A stretch of 64,000 bases of DNA, from NCBI RefSeq assembly GCF_003696215.1, contig NZ_RFFG01000007.1, forward strand, positions 62,001 through 126,000. Direction: 5' to 3'. Of the stretch, positions 23,848 to 32,613 are shown piece after piece (positions within the stretch are counted from its first letter, which is position 1; every line of letters starts with the position of its first letter). The notes beneath the pieces are model-generated. The model ran no database searches. It saw only the letters and a list, made by a program, of their open reading frames with translations, and had not been told where the DNA came from. Source of the DNA: Actinomadura harenae. Lineage in GTDB: Bacteria; Actinomycetota; Actinomycetes; Streptosporangiales; Streptosporangiaceae. A program made the position numbers and the translations under genes.

Positions 23848-25335
23848 ATGGGTGATAGCGGTCAGACGGCCCCGGTCGGCGAGTCGTTCGGCGCGGTGAT
23901 CGAGCGGTGGAGGGTCAGACGTCGGATGACGAAGAAGGCACTCGCCGAGACGATGGGGCTGGATCGTTCGTACGTGTCGCATGTGGCGGCGGGAAGGCAC
24001 GGCGCGTCAGCCTCTTTCGCACGAAAGGCGGAGGCCGTGCTGAACGCCGGGGGTGAGATCTGGCAGGCGTGGCAGGCCGCGCAACCGGTCCACCAGCGAA
24101 CGCTGGATGCCGCGCGTGGGCCTGGCGGCTTGGTGGTCGAGCATGACCATGCCGAGCTCGGCTACGACGGGTCGACGTTCGTCGCGACGATGCGGCGCGT
24201 GATCACCAACACCGGCCCCGAGCCGGTCACCCGCTACCTGGTCCGTGTCAGTGTCGACCGGCACCCGGGCGATCCGGAGGCGTCGAACCGGCTGTACCGG
24301 CGGGCGCCTCTGACGCTGGACGAGCTGAACCCCCAAGCCTGGTGTGACGGCGAGCCGATGCGGCAGGTCGTGAAGTTCGACCGGGACTCGTTCAAGGAGA
24401 TCTGGCTGAAGTTCGAGAACGACCAGGGTCGCTTCCCGCTGTACCCGGACGAGCGGGCCACCTTGGAGTACTCGTACCGGATCGGGGACGACAAATGGGG
24501 GCCGTGGTTCCAGCGCGCCATCCGACTGCCGACCATCGACCTGTCGGTGCGGCTGCGGTTTCCCACCGATCTCGATGCGATCGTGTGGGGTACCGAGACC
24601 TCGGAAACGGCCGAGGCGGTGCCTCTGCGTACTCCGATCAACCGGAGTCGCGAGGGCGACGCCGACCTGTTCGACTGGACTGCCACAGGTCCGCCGTTGA
24701 ACGCTCGGTACCGGCTGGAATGGCGCTTCCGTAACCGGAATCAGGACGCTGAAGACCATCCTGACCTGCGGCTGGCCAGCGATCGGATGAAGACCGCCGG
24801 GATCGTCCAACAGGGTGATCCGATCCTGAACGCCGTGGCGGAGCGGTTCGACCTGCCCGCCGAGGCGGAGCAGGCCCGTGACCTGGTCGATCAGCTGTTC
24901 GCCGCTATGCAGCGCGTCCGGGAGCATCACGTGTTCGGCAAGGGCATGGGCTTGGCCGCGCCTCAGATCGGCGTCGGCCGCGCGGCCGCCGTCGTCCAGC
25001 CGCCGGGGGATGACGCCGACCCCATCGTCCTGCTCAACCCGCGCGTTGTGGACGCCTCACCCGACACGGACGAGCAGTACGAGGGGTGCCTGTCGTTCTT
25101 CGACGTCCGAGGCATGGTGCCCCGTCCACTGCGCCTCGAAGTCGAGCACACCACCGCGCATGGGCAGCGGACGATCACCGTGTTCGAGGACGCGCTCGCC
25201 CGCCTCGTCGCCCACGAGGTCGATCACCTGCACGGACACCTCTACCTGGACCGAATGCGCCCCGGCACCGAGCCGATCAGCGTCAGCGAGTACAAGGGAA
25301 CCGGCAAGGCTTGGGGATACGAAGGCCCGCGCTAG
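23848..25335 (+). CDS. XRE helix-turn-helix fused to a complete peptide deformylase domain
   Basis: A 495-residue three-part protein from ATG 23848, with GGTGGGAAGG upstream. Residues 10-75 form an XRE/Cro helix-turn-helix (MTKKALAETMGLDRSYVSHV). Residues 95-310 are a beta-rich middle domain I do not recognise. Residues 325-490 are a peptide deformylase with all three catalytic boxes: GMGLAAPQ (366-373), EGCLS (412-416, metal ligand Cys414) and HEVDH (456-460). Ordinary deformylases have no DNA-binding domain. The gene is divergent from the graspetide operon and may sense and act on formylated peptides, or regulate that cluster. Confidence 0.88.
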   Translation: MGDSGQTAPVGESFGAVIERWRVRRRMTKKALAETMGLDRSYVSHVAAGRHGASASFARKAEAVLNAGGEIWQAWQAAQPVHQRTLDAARGPGGLVVEHDHAELGYDGSTFVATMRRVITNTGPEPVTRYLVRVSVDRHPGDPEASNRLYRRAPLTLDELNPQAWCDGEPMRQVVKFDRDSFKEIWLKFENDQGRFPLYPDERATLEYSYRIGDDKWGPWFQRAIRLPTIDLSVRLRFPTDLDAIVWGTETSETAEAVPLRTPINRSREGDADLFDWTATGPPLNARYRLEWRFRNRNQDAEDHPDLRLASDRMKTAGIVQQGDPILNAVAERFDLPAEAEQARDLVDQLFAAMQRVREHHVFGKGMGLAAPQIGVGRAAAVVQPPGDDADPIVLLNPRVVDASPDTDEQYEGCLSFFDVRGMVPRPLRLEVEHTTAHGQRTITVFEDALARLVAHEVDHLHGHLYLDRMRPGTEPISVSEYKGTGKAWGYEGPR

Positions 25336-25339
25336 GCGG

Positions 25340-25597
25340 CTAACCAGCCTTCGCAGCGTCCAGGACAGCGCCGAACCCGTCACGGGTCAGCACGAGCACC
25401 CCGCCGTCCGGCTTCTTGCTGTCCCGCAGCGCCACTCCGCCACCCGCACCGGCGACTTCGACGCAGTTGTCGCCTGCTTCGCTGCTGCGGGTGGCTATAC
25501 GCCATGCGGAGCTCGGGATGGCTCCGACTTCGATGCAGTTCGAGCCGTCCTCCTTGCTCTTGGAAGCCTTGCGCCACATCACCTGACTCAGGTCCAT
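25340..25597 (-). CDS. DUF397 domain protein
   Basis: An 85-residue protein with the DUF397 pattern repeated: WRKASKSKEDGSNCIEVGAI, then WRIATRSSEAGDNCVEVA, with VALRDSKKPDGGVLVLTRDGF at the end, so it appears to be a tandem DUF397. Its ATG lies within the end of the XRE gene (10-base overlap). Small DUF397 proteins pair with XRE/DUF5753 regulators in WhiJ-like systems of Streptomyces and modulate their DNA binding. Confidence 0.9.
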   Translation of the reverse strand: MDLSQVMWRKASKSKEDGSNCIEVGAIPSSAWRIATRSSEAGDNCVEVAGAGGGVALRDSKKPDGGVLVLTRDGFGAVLDAAKAG

Positions 25598-26391
25598 CGC
25601 TCGTCAATCACCTTTCTGATGAGCGACCGCGTTTCCCGGATGTTCGAGGCTTCTGCCTGCAAGCGGGCGAACGTTTCGTTGAGCAGTGCCAGGTCGTCCG
25701 GGGCGGAAGAAGTCTCACCGCCGTATGCCTTCTCTGTGTAGCCTAGCTCCTTCTGATCAGCTTGTGATGCGACAGAGAAGGCGGCCCACAGGTTGCGGAC
25801 GTAGATCACCGGCAGTACCTGGATGGTGATGTTGGGCCTGTGGGAAAGCTCGTAAAGGTATTCGAGCTGCTCCCGCATCGTTTGTTTGTTTCCGACCTCT
25901 CGGTAGAGAACAGCCTCGTCCATGACCGAGTGGATGGCGGGCGGGACGTCGCGTGACAAGACTTCTTGCCGCATCATCCTGGCTCTGACCTTGCTCTCGT
26001 CCTGGAGAAGCACGGTGGCGTACGCCTCTGTCTGGAAGAGGCCGTAGACGAGCCGGTCCTCGTATGAGCGGAGCATGCTAGCGGCGTCCTCGGCGCGAGG
26101 GAAGTTGCCGAACGAGGCCGGATATCGGGCTGCCTTGAACTCCTGAAGGAGGTCGTCCCAGGCTCGGATGATCTCGCCTGACGCGTGGAGTGCCTCGTCC
26201 AGGCGCTCGGCGTAGTCGCGGCGGCAGCGGGTGCGGCCGGTCTCCACGAGCGTGACGTAACTGCGTGACACGTTGGTGAGTTTGCCCAGCTCTTCCTGGT
26301 TGAGGTTCGCGGACAGACGGAAGCGCTTCACCCCTAGGCCGAAGTTGAGCAGCACCGGGTCGATCTTGCTCCGAGGCATTCCGATCACCAT
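25588..26391 (-). CDS. XRE/DUF5753 transcriptional regulator (WhiJ-like)
   Basis: A 267-residue regulator. The helix-turn-helix is near the N-terminus (LNQEELGKLTNVSRSYVTLV), and residues 85-265 form the DUF5753 domain with YEDRLVYGLFQTEAYA, REQLEYLYELSHRPNITIQVL and the LALLNETFARLQAEA end. I use ATG 26391; ATG 26379 is possible and neither has a strong ribosome site. It is followed with overlap by a DUF397 partner and faces a divergent ATPase gene, the usual three-gene layout of these developmental regulators. Base composition is clearly poorer in GC than the core genes. Confidence 0.9.
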   Translation of the reverse strand: MVIGMPRSKIDPVLLNFGLGVKRFRLSANLNQEELGKLTNVSRSYVTLVETGRTRCRRDYAERLDEALHASGEIIRAWDDLLQEFKAARYPASFGNFPRAEDAASMLRSYEDRLVYGLFQTEAYATVLLQDESKVRARMMRQEVLSRDVPPAIHSVMDEAVLYREVGNKQTMREQLEYLYELSHRPNITIQVLPVIYVRNLWAAFSVASQADQKELGYTEKAYGGETSSAPDDLALLNETFARLQAEASNIRETRSLIRKVIDERWT

Positions 26392-26523
26392 CCCGCGCGA
26401 ATCAGTTAACAAATGTGAGCGTGTTGTTGGCGCTTGCCGACTGTCACGGAACGCTACGCCGCCGCGTGGCTGGATGAGTACACATTCGGCAACTCTGCGT
26501 GAGGAAATTCGCGAGGGGCGTTC

Positions 26524-26940
26524 ATGAGCTGGGAAAACGATCAGTGTGTGGCGGCGGCTGTGGCCGAGATCGTGGTGGAGGCGTGCGGGGAATCGATCAA
26601 GGAGGCGCGGGACTTCGTGGCGGAGTGGGTCGGTGCGCATGACTTTGCGTCCGACCTGGTCTACGTCGCGCGGACGGTGGTTTCGGAGCTCGTTACGAAC
26701 GCGCTCAACCATGCGTGTGATCCCGGTGATCCGATTACTGCGCGGGTGTTGCTCTCGGATGCGGGGCCGGTGATCGAGGTGGAGGACGGGTCCGATGTGC
26801 GGCCTCTCGTCCAGGCCCTGACGCTGGACGAGACGACTGGGCGGGGGCTGGCGATGGTCGAGCTCATGACGCTCGCGTGGGGTGTTCGTCCGCGTGGAGG
26901 CGGCGGCAAGGTCGTCTTCGCGGTCCTGGACGCCGGGTGA
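26524..26940 (+). CDS. ATP-binding protein of the RsbW/anti-sigma kinase type
   Basis: A 138-residue HATPase_c domain with the N-box VSELVTNALNHA and the G1/G2 boxes IEVEDGSDVRP and TTGRGLAMVELM. It follows a GAGGGGCG ribosome site. Such stand-alone ATPases are habitually divergent from XRE/DUF397 pairs in Streptomyces-type genomes and are thought to take part in the same regulatory unit, perhaps as a phosphorylating antagonist. No sigma factor lies nearby. Confidence 0.87.
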   Translation: MSWENDQCVAAAVAEIVVEACGESIKEARDFVAEWVGAHDFASDLVYVARTVVSELVTNALNHACDPGDPITARVLLSDAGPVIEVEDGSDVRPLVQALTLDETTGRGLAMVELMTLAWGVRPRGGGGKVVFAVLDAG

Positions 26941-27140
26941 CCGGGCGCGTTCTGCTCCTCCACGTCCTGCGCGAGGTGTTTCCGCAGTGGGACGTCTTCG
27001 TGGACGACCGGTCGGTCTGGCGCGCGGTGGGTGTCGTCCTTGTCAGTGCGTCGTCGGCCGAGGCGCTGGCGGACGTTCTGGTTCGCGCTGATCCGGAGGC
27101 GGCTCGTGGGTGGACGGCGGCGGAAGTGCGTGGTTTGTGA
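26937..27140 (+). CDS. Small hypothetical protein coupled to the ATPase
   Basis: A 67-residue frame starting at GTG 26937, whose GTGA overlaps the ATPase stop. It reads VTGRVLLLHVLREVFPQWDV, then a short alpha/beta pattern ending in AARGWTAAEVRGL. No signal, membrane helix or recognised domain. The coupling and terminator immediately after it argue that it is expressed with the ATPase. Confidence 0.6.
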   Translation: MTGRVLLLHVLREVFPQWDVFVDDRSVWRAVGVVLVSASSAEALADVLVRADPEAARGWTAAEVRGL

Positions 27141-27145
27141 CCGCT

Positions 27146-27168
27146 GCCCGGCCGGTGTGGGGCCGGGC
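27146..27168. terminator. Bidirectional hairpin terminator
   Basis: GCCCGGCC at 27146-27153 pairs with GGCCGGGC at 27161-27168 around a 7-base loop. It sits between the convergent small hypothetical gene and the aldo/keto reductase gene. Confidence 0.65.
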
Positions 27169-27181
27169 CGCGGGGGTGTGG

Positions 27182-28195
27182 TCAGTGGCGGTTGTCGACT
27201 TGGGCGCCTACCTCGCCGTGGACGAGCCCCTGGGTGCCGTCGATGAAGTCCATCGGGAAACCTCGCGTGAAGCCGGACGCGTCGTTCAGGCGTTGGACGA
27301 CGTCCGGTTCGAGTGTCACGTCCAGGACGCCCAGGTTGTCGGCCAGTTGTTCGGCCGTCCGGGCTCCGATGATCGGGTGCACGGACGGTGAGCCGGCGCG
27401 GACCCAGGCCAGCGCGACCTGGGCGCTCGTCGCTCCCAGCTCGTCCGCGACCTCGCCGACCGTCTTGGCGACGGCCAGATCGTGGTCGCTGACCTGGCTC
27501 GGGTTCAGGCGGGTGCGGGTCGCGGCGCCCGTGTTGTACTTGCCCGACAGGATGCCGTTCGCCAGCGGGCTCCACGCGGCGACAGTCAGGCCGAGGGCCT
27601 CGGCCATAGGAAGCAGCTCGTTCTCGATGTCACGCTTCAGCAGGCTGTAGGGAACCTGGAGACCGGCGAACGCCGTCCAGCCGCGCCATTCGGCGAGCGT
27701 GTTGGCACGGGCGACCACCCAGGACGGCGCGTCCGAGATGCCGACATAGAGGATCTTGCCCTCGCGGACGGCGTCGTCCAGCGCACGCATCGTCTCTTCA
27801 AGAGGGGTGTTGCGGTCCCAGATGTGCACCCAGTAGACGTCGATGTGGTCCGTGCGCAGACGGCGCAAGCTGGTCTCAAGGGACAGGCGCAGGTTCTTCC
27901 GATGGTTTCCCGAAGCGTTCGGGTCGGATCCATCCCGGGAGAGCGTGTACTTGGTCGCGAGGACGAACCTGTCGCGGCGCTCGGCGAGGAGTTCTCCCAG
28001 ATACTCCTCGCTCGCCCCGCCACGGTACGTAACAGCGGTATCGACGAAGTTGCCGCCCGCGTCGGCATAGGCGTCCAGGACGCGACGGCTCTCCTTAAGG
28101 GACGCGCCGGGGCCGTCAGGGTCGCCGAACGTCATGGCGCCTAGGAAAAGTTCGGATACGCGTAGGCCGGTCTGGCCGAAGAGTCGGTATCGCAC
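27182..28195 (-). CDS. Aldo/keto reductase
   Basis: A 337-residue NADPH-dependent aldo/keto reductase. I start it at GTG 28195, where the family begins (MRYRLFGQTGLRVSELFLG); a GTG six codons upstream is possible. The catalytic positions are Asp and Tyr in FVDTAVTYRGG, Lys in LATKYTL and His in VYWVHIWD. The cofactor end is seen in IIGARTAEQLADNLG. It resembles the YhdN/Gfo-type reductases. It lies downstream of, and in the same direction as, the DUF1330 gene. Confidence 0.92.
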   Translation of the reverse strand: MRYRLFGQTGLRVSELFLGAMTFGDPDGPGASLKESRRVLDAYADAGGNFVDTAVTYRGGASEEYLGELLAERRDRFVLATKYTLSRDGSDPNASGNHRKNLRLSLETSLRRLRTDHIDVYWVHIWDRNTPLEETMRALDDAVREGKILYVGISDAPSWVVARANTLAEWRGWTAFAGLQVPYSLLKRDIENELLPMAEALGLTVAAWSPLANGILSGKYNTGAATRTRLNPSQVSDHDLAVAKTVGEVADELGATSAQVALAWVRAGSPSVHPIIGARTAEQLADNLGVLDVTLEPDVVQRLNDASGFTRGFPMDFIDGTQGLVHGEVGAQVDNRH

Positions 28196-28268
28196 AGAGC
28201 CGACGCTAGCCACGCCAACTTGATTCAGAACCGGGCCGCTAACAGTTGACCTAGGGTGGCCGCGGTCT

Positions 28269-28616
28269 TCAGCTCGCGGCGAGGGCCTCGCGCAGGGTCG
28301 TCACCGCGGCGGTCGGGACGTAGTCGTCGGGGACGCCGTCGATCAGGATGATGTCGCCCTCGATGTGCCGCGACCGCAGGGGCGCGATCGCGCGGTAGGC
28401 GGGGGAGTCCCACCAGGTCTGAGCGCTCGCGGTGTCGGGGAAGCCGATCATCACGACGCCTCCGGTCCACTCGCCCTCCAGGACCTGGTGCTGGGTGAAG
28501 TGGACGAGGTAGCGGCCGCCGTGCGGCTCGAACGTCGACGGAAGGCGCTCGATGTACTCGACGATGTCGGCGTGCGGGGCGGCGTCCTGCAGGCGGGCGA
28601 TGACGTAGGCGGTCAC
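28269..28616 (-). CDS. DUF1330 family protein
   Basis: A 115-residue ferredoxin-like alpha/beta-barrel protein of the DUF1330 family, with GGRYLVHFTQHQVLEGEWTG, MIGFPDTASAQTWWDSPAYR and GDIILIDGVPDD. GTG 28616 follows a strong CGGAGGAAC site. The fold belongs to the dimeric alpha/beta-barrel group; function is unknown. It probably shares a transcript with the aldo/keto reductase. Confidence 0.88.
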   Translation of the reverse strand: MTAYVIARLQDAAPHADIVEYIERLPSTFEPHGGRYLVHFTQHQVLEGEWTGGVVMIGFPDTASAQTWWDSPAYRAIAPLRSRHIEGDIILIDGVPDDYVPTAAVTTLREALAAS

Positions 28617-28734
28617 GGTGTTCCTCCGGTGTTTCGTGCGGGTGTGTCACTGATCTTGCCGGTTCGGGCGCGGCGTGGCGATGACCTGACAGGTAATGAG
28701 GAGCGTGAGGGTGGACGGAGACCAGGAGCTGAAC

Positions 28735-28757
28735 TAGTGTCTGGACATGTGTCTAGG
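28735..28757. promoter_or_regulatory. TetR operator and promoter before the P450 operon
   Basis: TCTGGACA at 28740-28747, a 2-base centre, then TGTCTAGG at 28750-28757 match 14 of 18 positions of the palindrome at 17041-17058. TAGTGT at 28735-28740 has the -10 pattern, so the operator would cover the transcription start. Autoregulation by the adjacent TetR protein is the simplest reading. Confidence 0.6.
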
Positions 28758-29318
28758 GAAATGGCGGCCGAGTCCACTCGGCGGCGGCTGACGTCGCGGC
28801 AGGCGGAGACGGTACGGGGGCTGACCGAGGCCGCGGTGGACGAAGTGCGGAAAGTCGGATTCGACCGGTTGACCGTGCGGAACGTCGCCCGGCGGGCCGG
28901 GGTGGCGCCGGCGACGGCCTACACGTACTTCGCGTCCAAGAACCACCTGGTCACCGAGGTGTTCTGGCGACGGCTCAGCGCGCTGCCGGTCGTGGACGGA
29001 ACCCCCGGCCGCGGACGCGTCGTCGAGGTGCTGCGGGAGATCGCCCTGCTGGTCTCGGACGAACCGGAGCTCGCGGCCGCCTGCACCACGGCGATGCTCG
29101 GCACCGATCCGGACGTCCGGGAGCTGCGGCTGAAGATCGGGGTCGCGATCCGCGGACGCCTCCGGAACGCGCTCGGCTCCGACGACCAGAAGATCCTGGG
29201 GGCGCTGGAACTTGCTTACTCGGGGGCGCTCGTGCACGCGGGGATGGGCTACACCTCGTACGCGCGCGTGGCCGATCGACTGGAAGAGATGGCGGAGCTG
29301 ATCCTGCCCGACTCCTAA
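28749..29318 (+). CDS. TetR family regulator of the CYP51 cluster
   Basis: A 189-residue regulator if started at GTG 28749, which suits leaderless transcription from TAGTGT; ATG 28761 is the alternative. The helix-turn-helix is FDRLTVRNVARRAGVAPATA followed by YTYFASKNHLVTEVFWRRL; the C-terminal helices form the ligand pocket. It heads the P450-SDR-CYP51-ferredoxin operon and corresponds to Rv0767c of M. tuberculosis by order. Operator-like copies occur before its own gene and before the ALDH operon 11.7 kb away. Confidence 0.88.
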   Translation: MSREMAAESTRRRLTSRQAETVRGLTEAAVDEVRKVGFDRLTVRNVARRAGVAPATAYTYFASKNHLVTEVFWRRLSALPVVDGTPGRGRVVEVLREIALLVSDEPELAAACTTAMLGTDPDVRELRLKIGVAIRGRLRNALGSDDQKILGALELAYSGALVHAGMGYTSYARVADRLEEMAELILPDS

Positions 29319-29332
29319 GCGAGGTGGCGGCT

Positions 29333-30508
29333 GTGGACCCCTCCTACAGCCCGTACGACTATGCCGTCCACGAAGACCCCTACCCCCTGTACGCGCGGCT
29401 GCGGGACGAAAAACCCCTGTACCGCAACGACGAGCTCGATTTCTGGGCGCTGTCCCGGCATGTAGACGTCGCCAAAGCGTTCCGCGACTTCGCGACCTTT
29501 TCGAATCGCAACGGTGTCTCGCTGGAGCCCAGCGCATGGGGACCCTTCGCGCACCGGACGATGTCCTTCCTCGCCCTGGACCCGCCCAAGCACACGCGCA
29601 TGCGCGCCCTGGTCTCCAAGGCGTTCACCCCCCGCCGCGCAGACCAGATGACCGCCGGCATCACGGCCCTGACCAGGCGATACCTGGACGAGGCGCTGGG
29701 CGGCGGCGAGTGCGACTGGGTGGCCGACTTCGCCGGACGCCTCCCCATGGACGTGATCTCCCAGATGATCGGCGTCCCCGAGGCCGACCGGGACGAGGTG
29801 CGTCGCCTCGCGGACGTCGTCGTCCACCGCGAGGACGGCCTGCACGACGTCCCACCTGCGGGAATGGACGCGGCACTCACGCTCGCCGGCTACTACCAGG
29901 ACCTCGTCGCGGCCAAGCGCGCCCGCCCCGGCGACGACCTGACGTCCGCCCTGATCGACATTGAGACCGACGGCGACCGGCTGGACGACAAGGAGCTCAT
30001 CGGCTTCCTCTTCCTGATGGTCGTCGCCGGGAACGAGACGACGACCAAACTCCTCGCCAACGCCCTGTACTGGGGCTTCCGCAACCCCGACCAGTTGAGC
30101 AAGGCCCCCGGTCGTGTGGACGACTGGGTGGAGGAGACGCTCCGCTACGACACGTCCTCGCAGATGATCGGCCGGACGGTCGCCCAGGACGTCGAACTGC
30201 ACGGCACCACGCTCAAGGCGGGGGAGCGGGTGCTGCTGCTCGTCGGATCGGCCAACCGCGACCCGCGCGTCTTCGACCGCGCCGACGCCTACGACCTGGA
30301 CCGCGACACGTCCCCCATGGTGAGTTTCGGCGGCGGACGGCACTTCTGCCTCGGCGCGAACCTCGCCCGCCTGGAAGCGCGCATCGCCCTCACCGAACTC
30401 CTCCGGCGCGTCAAGGGCTTCGAGGTGGACGAGGCGAACGCGCGACGCGTCCACTCGATCAACGTGCGCGGGTTCGCGAGCCTGCCCGTCCGATGGGAGG
30501 CGAGGTAG
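29333..30508 (+). CDS. Cytochrome P450 (CYP123-like by synteny)
   Basis: A 391-residue soluble P450. GTG 29333 has GAGGTG six bases upstream; GTG 29324 would add three residues. Landmarks are the I-helix VVAGNETTT, the K-helix ETLRYD (ExxR) and the heme loop FGGGRHFCLG with Cys339. In M. tuberculosis the same place between TetR and SDR is held by cyp123 (Rv0766c). It should hydroxylate a lipid-like substrate using the ferredoxin downstream. Its stop is directly followed by the SDR start. Confidence 0.93.
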   Translation: MDPSYSPYDYAVHEDPYPLYARLRDEKPLYRNDELDFWALSRHVDVAKAFRDFATFSNRNGVSLEPSAWGPFAHRTMSFLALDPPKHTRMRALVSKAFTPRRADQMTAGITALTRRYLDEALGGGECDWVADFAGRLPMDVISQMIGVPEADRDEVRRLADVVVHREDGLHDVPPAGMDAALTLAGYYQDLVAAKRARPGDDLTSALIDIETDGDRLDDKELIGFLFLMVVAGNETTTKLLANALYWGFRNPDQLSKAPGRVDDWVEETLRYDTSSQMIGRTVAQDVELHGTTLKAGERVLLLVGSANRDPRVFDRADAYDLDRDTSPMVSFGGGRHFCLGANLARLEARIALTELLRRVKGFEVDEANARRVHSINVRGFASLPVRWEAR

Positions 30509-31288
30509 ATGCCCCGATTCGAGCCGCACCCGACCCGCCGCCCCGCCGTCGTGACGGGCGCTTCGTCCGGAATCGGAGCGGCCACGGCGACGGCGCTCGC
30601 GATGGCCGGGCATCCCGTGGCGCTCGGCGCGCGCCGAGCGGACAAGTGCGAGGAGCTGGCCGCGACGATCCGCGCGGGTGGCGGCGAAGCGTTCGCGCAT
30701 CCACTCGACGTGGCCGACAGCGACTCGGTCAAGGCATTCGCGCAGGCGGCGGCGGAGGCGCTCGGCGCGATCGAAATCGTGGTCTCAGGCGCAGGCGACC
30801 TCCAGGCCCAGCAACTCCACGAAATCGACTCGGACGAGTTCGCCGCGCAGATCCAGGTCCATCTCGTAGGCGCGCACCGGATGGTGTCCGCGTTCGTCCC
30901 CGGGATGGTCGCGCGCAGGCGTGGCGACATCGTGTTCATCTCGTCCGACGTCGTTCGCTCGCCTCGCACGCGCATGGGCGGATACGTGGCCGCGAAGAGC
31001 GGTGTCGAAGGCATGGCCCGCCAGATGCGGATGGAGCTCGAAGGGACAGGCGTGCGCGCGTCCCTCATCCGGCCGGGCCCGACGTCCACGGCCATGGGCA
31101 TGGACTGGGATCCCGAGACGACCGGCCTGGTCCTGGACGACTGGGTCAAATGGGGGCACGCGCGCCACCCCTACTTCCTGCGTCCCTCCGACGTCGCCGC
31201 AGCGGTCACCGCCGTCGTCACCGCGCCCCGCGGCGCGCACCTTTCGCTGATAGAGGTCCAGCCGGAAGCCCCACTGGAGGGGGAATGA
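30509..31288 (+). CDS. Short-chain dehydrogenase between two P450 genes
   Basis: A 259-residue SDR that starts at the base after the P450 stop. The cofactor motif is TGASSGIGAA; the structural motif reads SGAGD in place of NNAG; the catalytic Ser is in FISSDV and the Tyr/Lys pair in YVAAK. It corresponds to Rv0765c by order and likely oxidises the P450 product. Its stop overlaps the cyp51 start by ATGA. Confidence 0.92.
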   Translation: MPRFEPHPTRRPAVVTGASSGIGAATATALAMAGHPVALGARRADKCEELAATIRAGGGEAFAHPLDVADSDSVKAFAQAAAEALGAIEIVVSGAGDLQAQQLHEIDSDEFAAQIQVHLVGAHRMVSAFVPGMVARRRGDIVFISSDVVRSPRTRMGGYVAAKSGVEGMARQMRMELEGTGVRASLIRPGPTSTAMGMDWDPETTGLVLDDWVKWGHARHPYFLRPSDVAAAVTAVVTAPRGAHLSLIEVQPEAPLEGE

Positions 31289-32613
31289 CGATTCCGATCG
31301 TGTCGGGCGGCCCCGACCACCTGGAAGAACTCCGCCAGGACCCGATCGCGCTGATGCGGCGCGTCCGGGACGAGTGCGGTGACGTGGGCGAGTTCCGGAT
31401 CGGCGGACGCCGCGTCGTGCAGCTGACCGGCGCCGAGGCCAACGAGTTCTTCTTCCGCGCCCCGGACGAGGACCTGGACCAGGCCGAGGCGTACCCGTTC
31501 ATGACACCGATCTTCGGCGAGGGCGTCGTCTTCGACGCGACACCCGAGCAGCGCCGCGAGGCCCTCCACAACCAGGCGCTCAAGGGCTCCTTCCTGAAGG
31601 GCCACGCGGAGACGATCGCCGACGAGGTCGCCCGGATGGTCGCCGGATGGGACGACGAGGGCGAGATCGACCTGCTCGAATGGTTCGCCGAGCTGACCAT
31701 CTACACCTCGTCCGCGTGCCTGATCGGCCGGAGGTTCCGCGAGCGGCTCGACCGCCGGTTCGCCGAGCTGTACCACGACCTCGAACGCGGCACCGACCCG
31801 ATCGCCTACGTCGACCCGTACGCGCCGATCGAGAGTTTCCGCAGGCGGGACGAGGCGCGCGCGGCGCTGGTCCGGCTCGTCCAGGAGATCATGGACGGCC
31901 GGGACCCGCACCCGCCGCGCGACGACCGCGACCTGCTCGACGTCCTGTTGTCGATCCGCGAGCCGGACGGCGCCCCGAAGTTCACCGCCGACCAGGTCAC
32001 CGGCATGTTCATCTCGATGATGTTCGCCGGGCATCACACCTCGTCCGGCACGGCGGCCTGGACGCTGATCGAACTGCTCCGCAACACCGATGTCCTGCTC
32101 GACGTCACCAAGGAGCTCGACGACCTTTACGCGGACGGACGCGACGTCAGCTTCCAGGCACTCCGCGCCATCCCGCGCCTCGAAGCGGCGGTCAAGGAGG
32201 CGCTCCGCCTGCACCCGCCGCTGATCCTCGTCCTCCGCGTCGCCCAGCGCGAACTCCACGTGCAGGGCCACACGATCGAACCCGGCACGATGGTCGGCTG
32301 CTCCCTCGCGATCTCCAACCGCATCCCCGAGGACTTCCCCGAACCCGACGCCTTTCTCCCCGGCCGCTACCAGGCCCCGAGGGAGGAAGACCTGCTCAAC
32401 CGCTGGACGTGGGTCCCGTTCGGCGCGGGACGGCACCGCTGCGTCGGCGCGAACTTCGCGATGATCCAGCTCAAGGCCATCTTCTCCGTCCTCCTCCGCG
32501 ACTGGGAGTTCGAGCTCGCCCAGCCGCCCGGGACGTACCGGAACGACCACTCCACGATGGTCGTCCAGCTCGCGCGCCCGTGCGTCGTCCGGTACCGGAG
32601 GAGGCGGCGATGA
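31285..32613 (+). CDS. cyp51: CYP51 family cytochrome P450 (sterol 14-alpha-demethylase type)
   Basis: A 442-residue P450 that follows the M. tuberculosis CYP51 sequence closely: AYPFMTPIFGEGVVFDA in the B-C region, ELTIYTSSACLIG, the I-helix FISMMFAGHHTSSGTA, KEALRLHPPL, and the heme loop FGAGRHRCVG with Cys386. CYP51 removes the 14-methyl group of lanosterol-type sterols; the native substrate in actinobacteria without sterol synthesis is unresolved. ATG 31285 overlaps the SDR stop and its own stop overlaps the ferredoxin start. Confidence 0.97.
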   Translation: MTIPIVSGGPDHLEELRQDPIALMRRVRDECGDVGEFRIGGRRVVQLTGAEANEFFFRAPDEDLDQAEAYPFMTPIFGEGVVFDATPEQRREALHNQALKGSFLKGHAETIADEVARMVAGWDDEGEIDLLEWFAELTIYTSSACLIGRRFRERLDRRFAELYHDLERGTDPIAYVDPYAPIESFRRRDEARAALVRLVQEIMDGRDPHPPRDDRDLLDVLLSIREPDGAPKFTADQVTGMFISMMFAGHHTSSGTAAWTLIELLRNTDVLLDVTKELDDLYADGRDVSFQALRAIPRLEAAVKEALRLHPPLILVLRVAQRELHVQGHTIEPGTMVGCSLAISNRIPEDFPEPDAFLPGRYQAPREEDLLNRWTWVPFGAGRHRCVGANFAMIQLKAIFSVLLRDWEFELAQPPGTYRNDHSTMVVQLARPCVVRYRRRRR

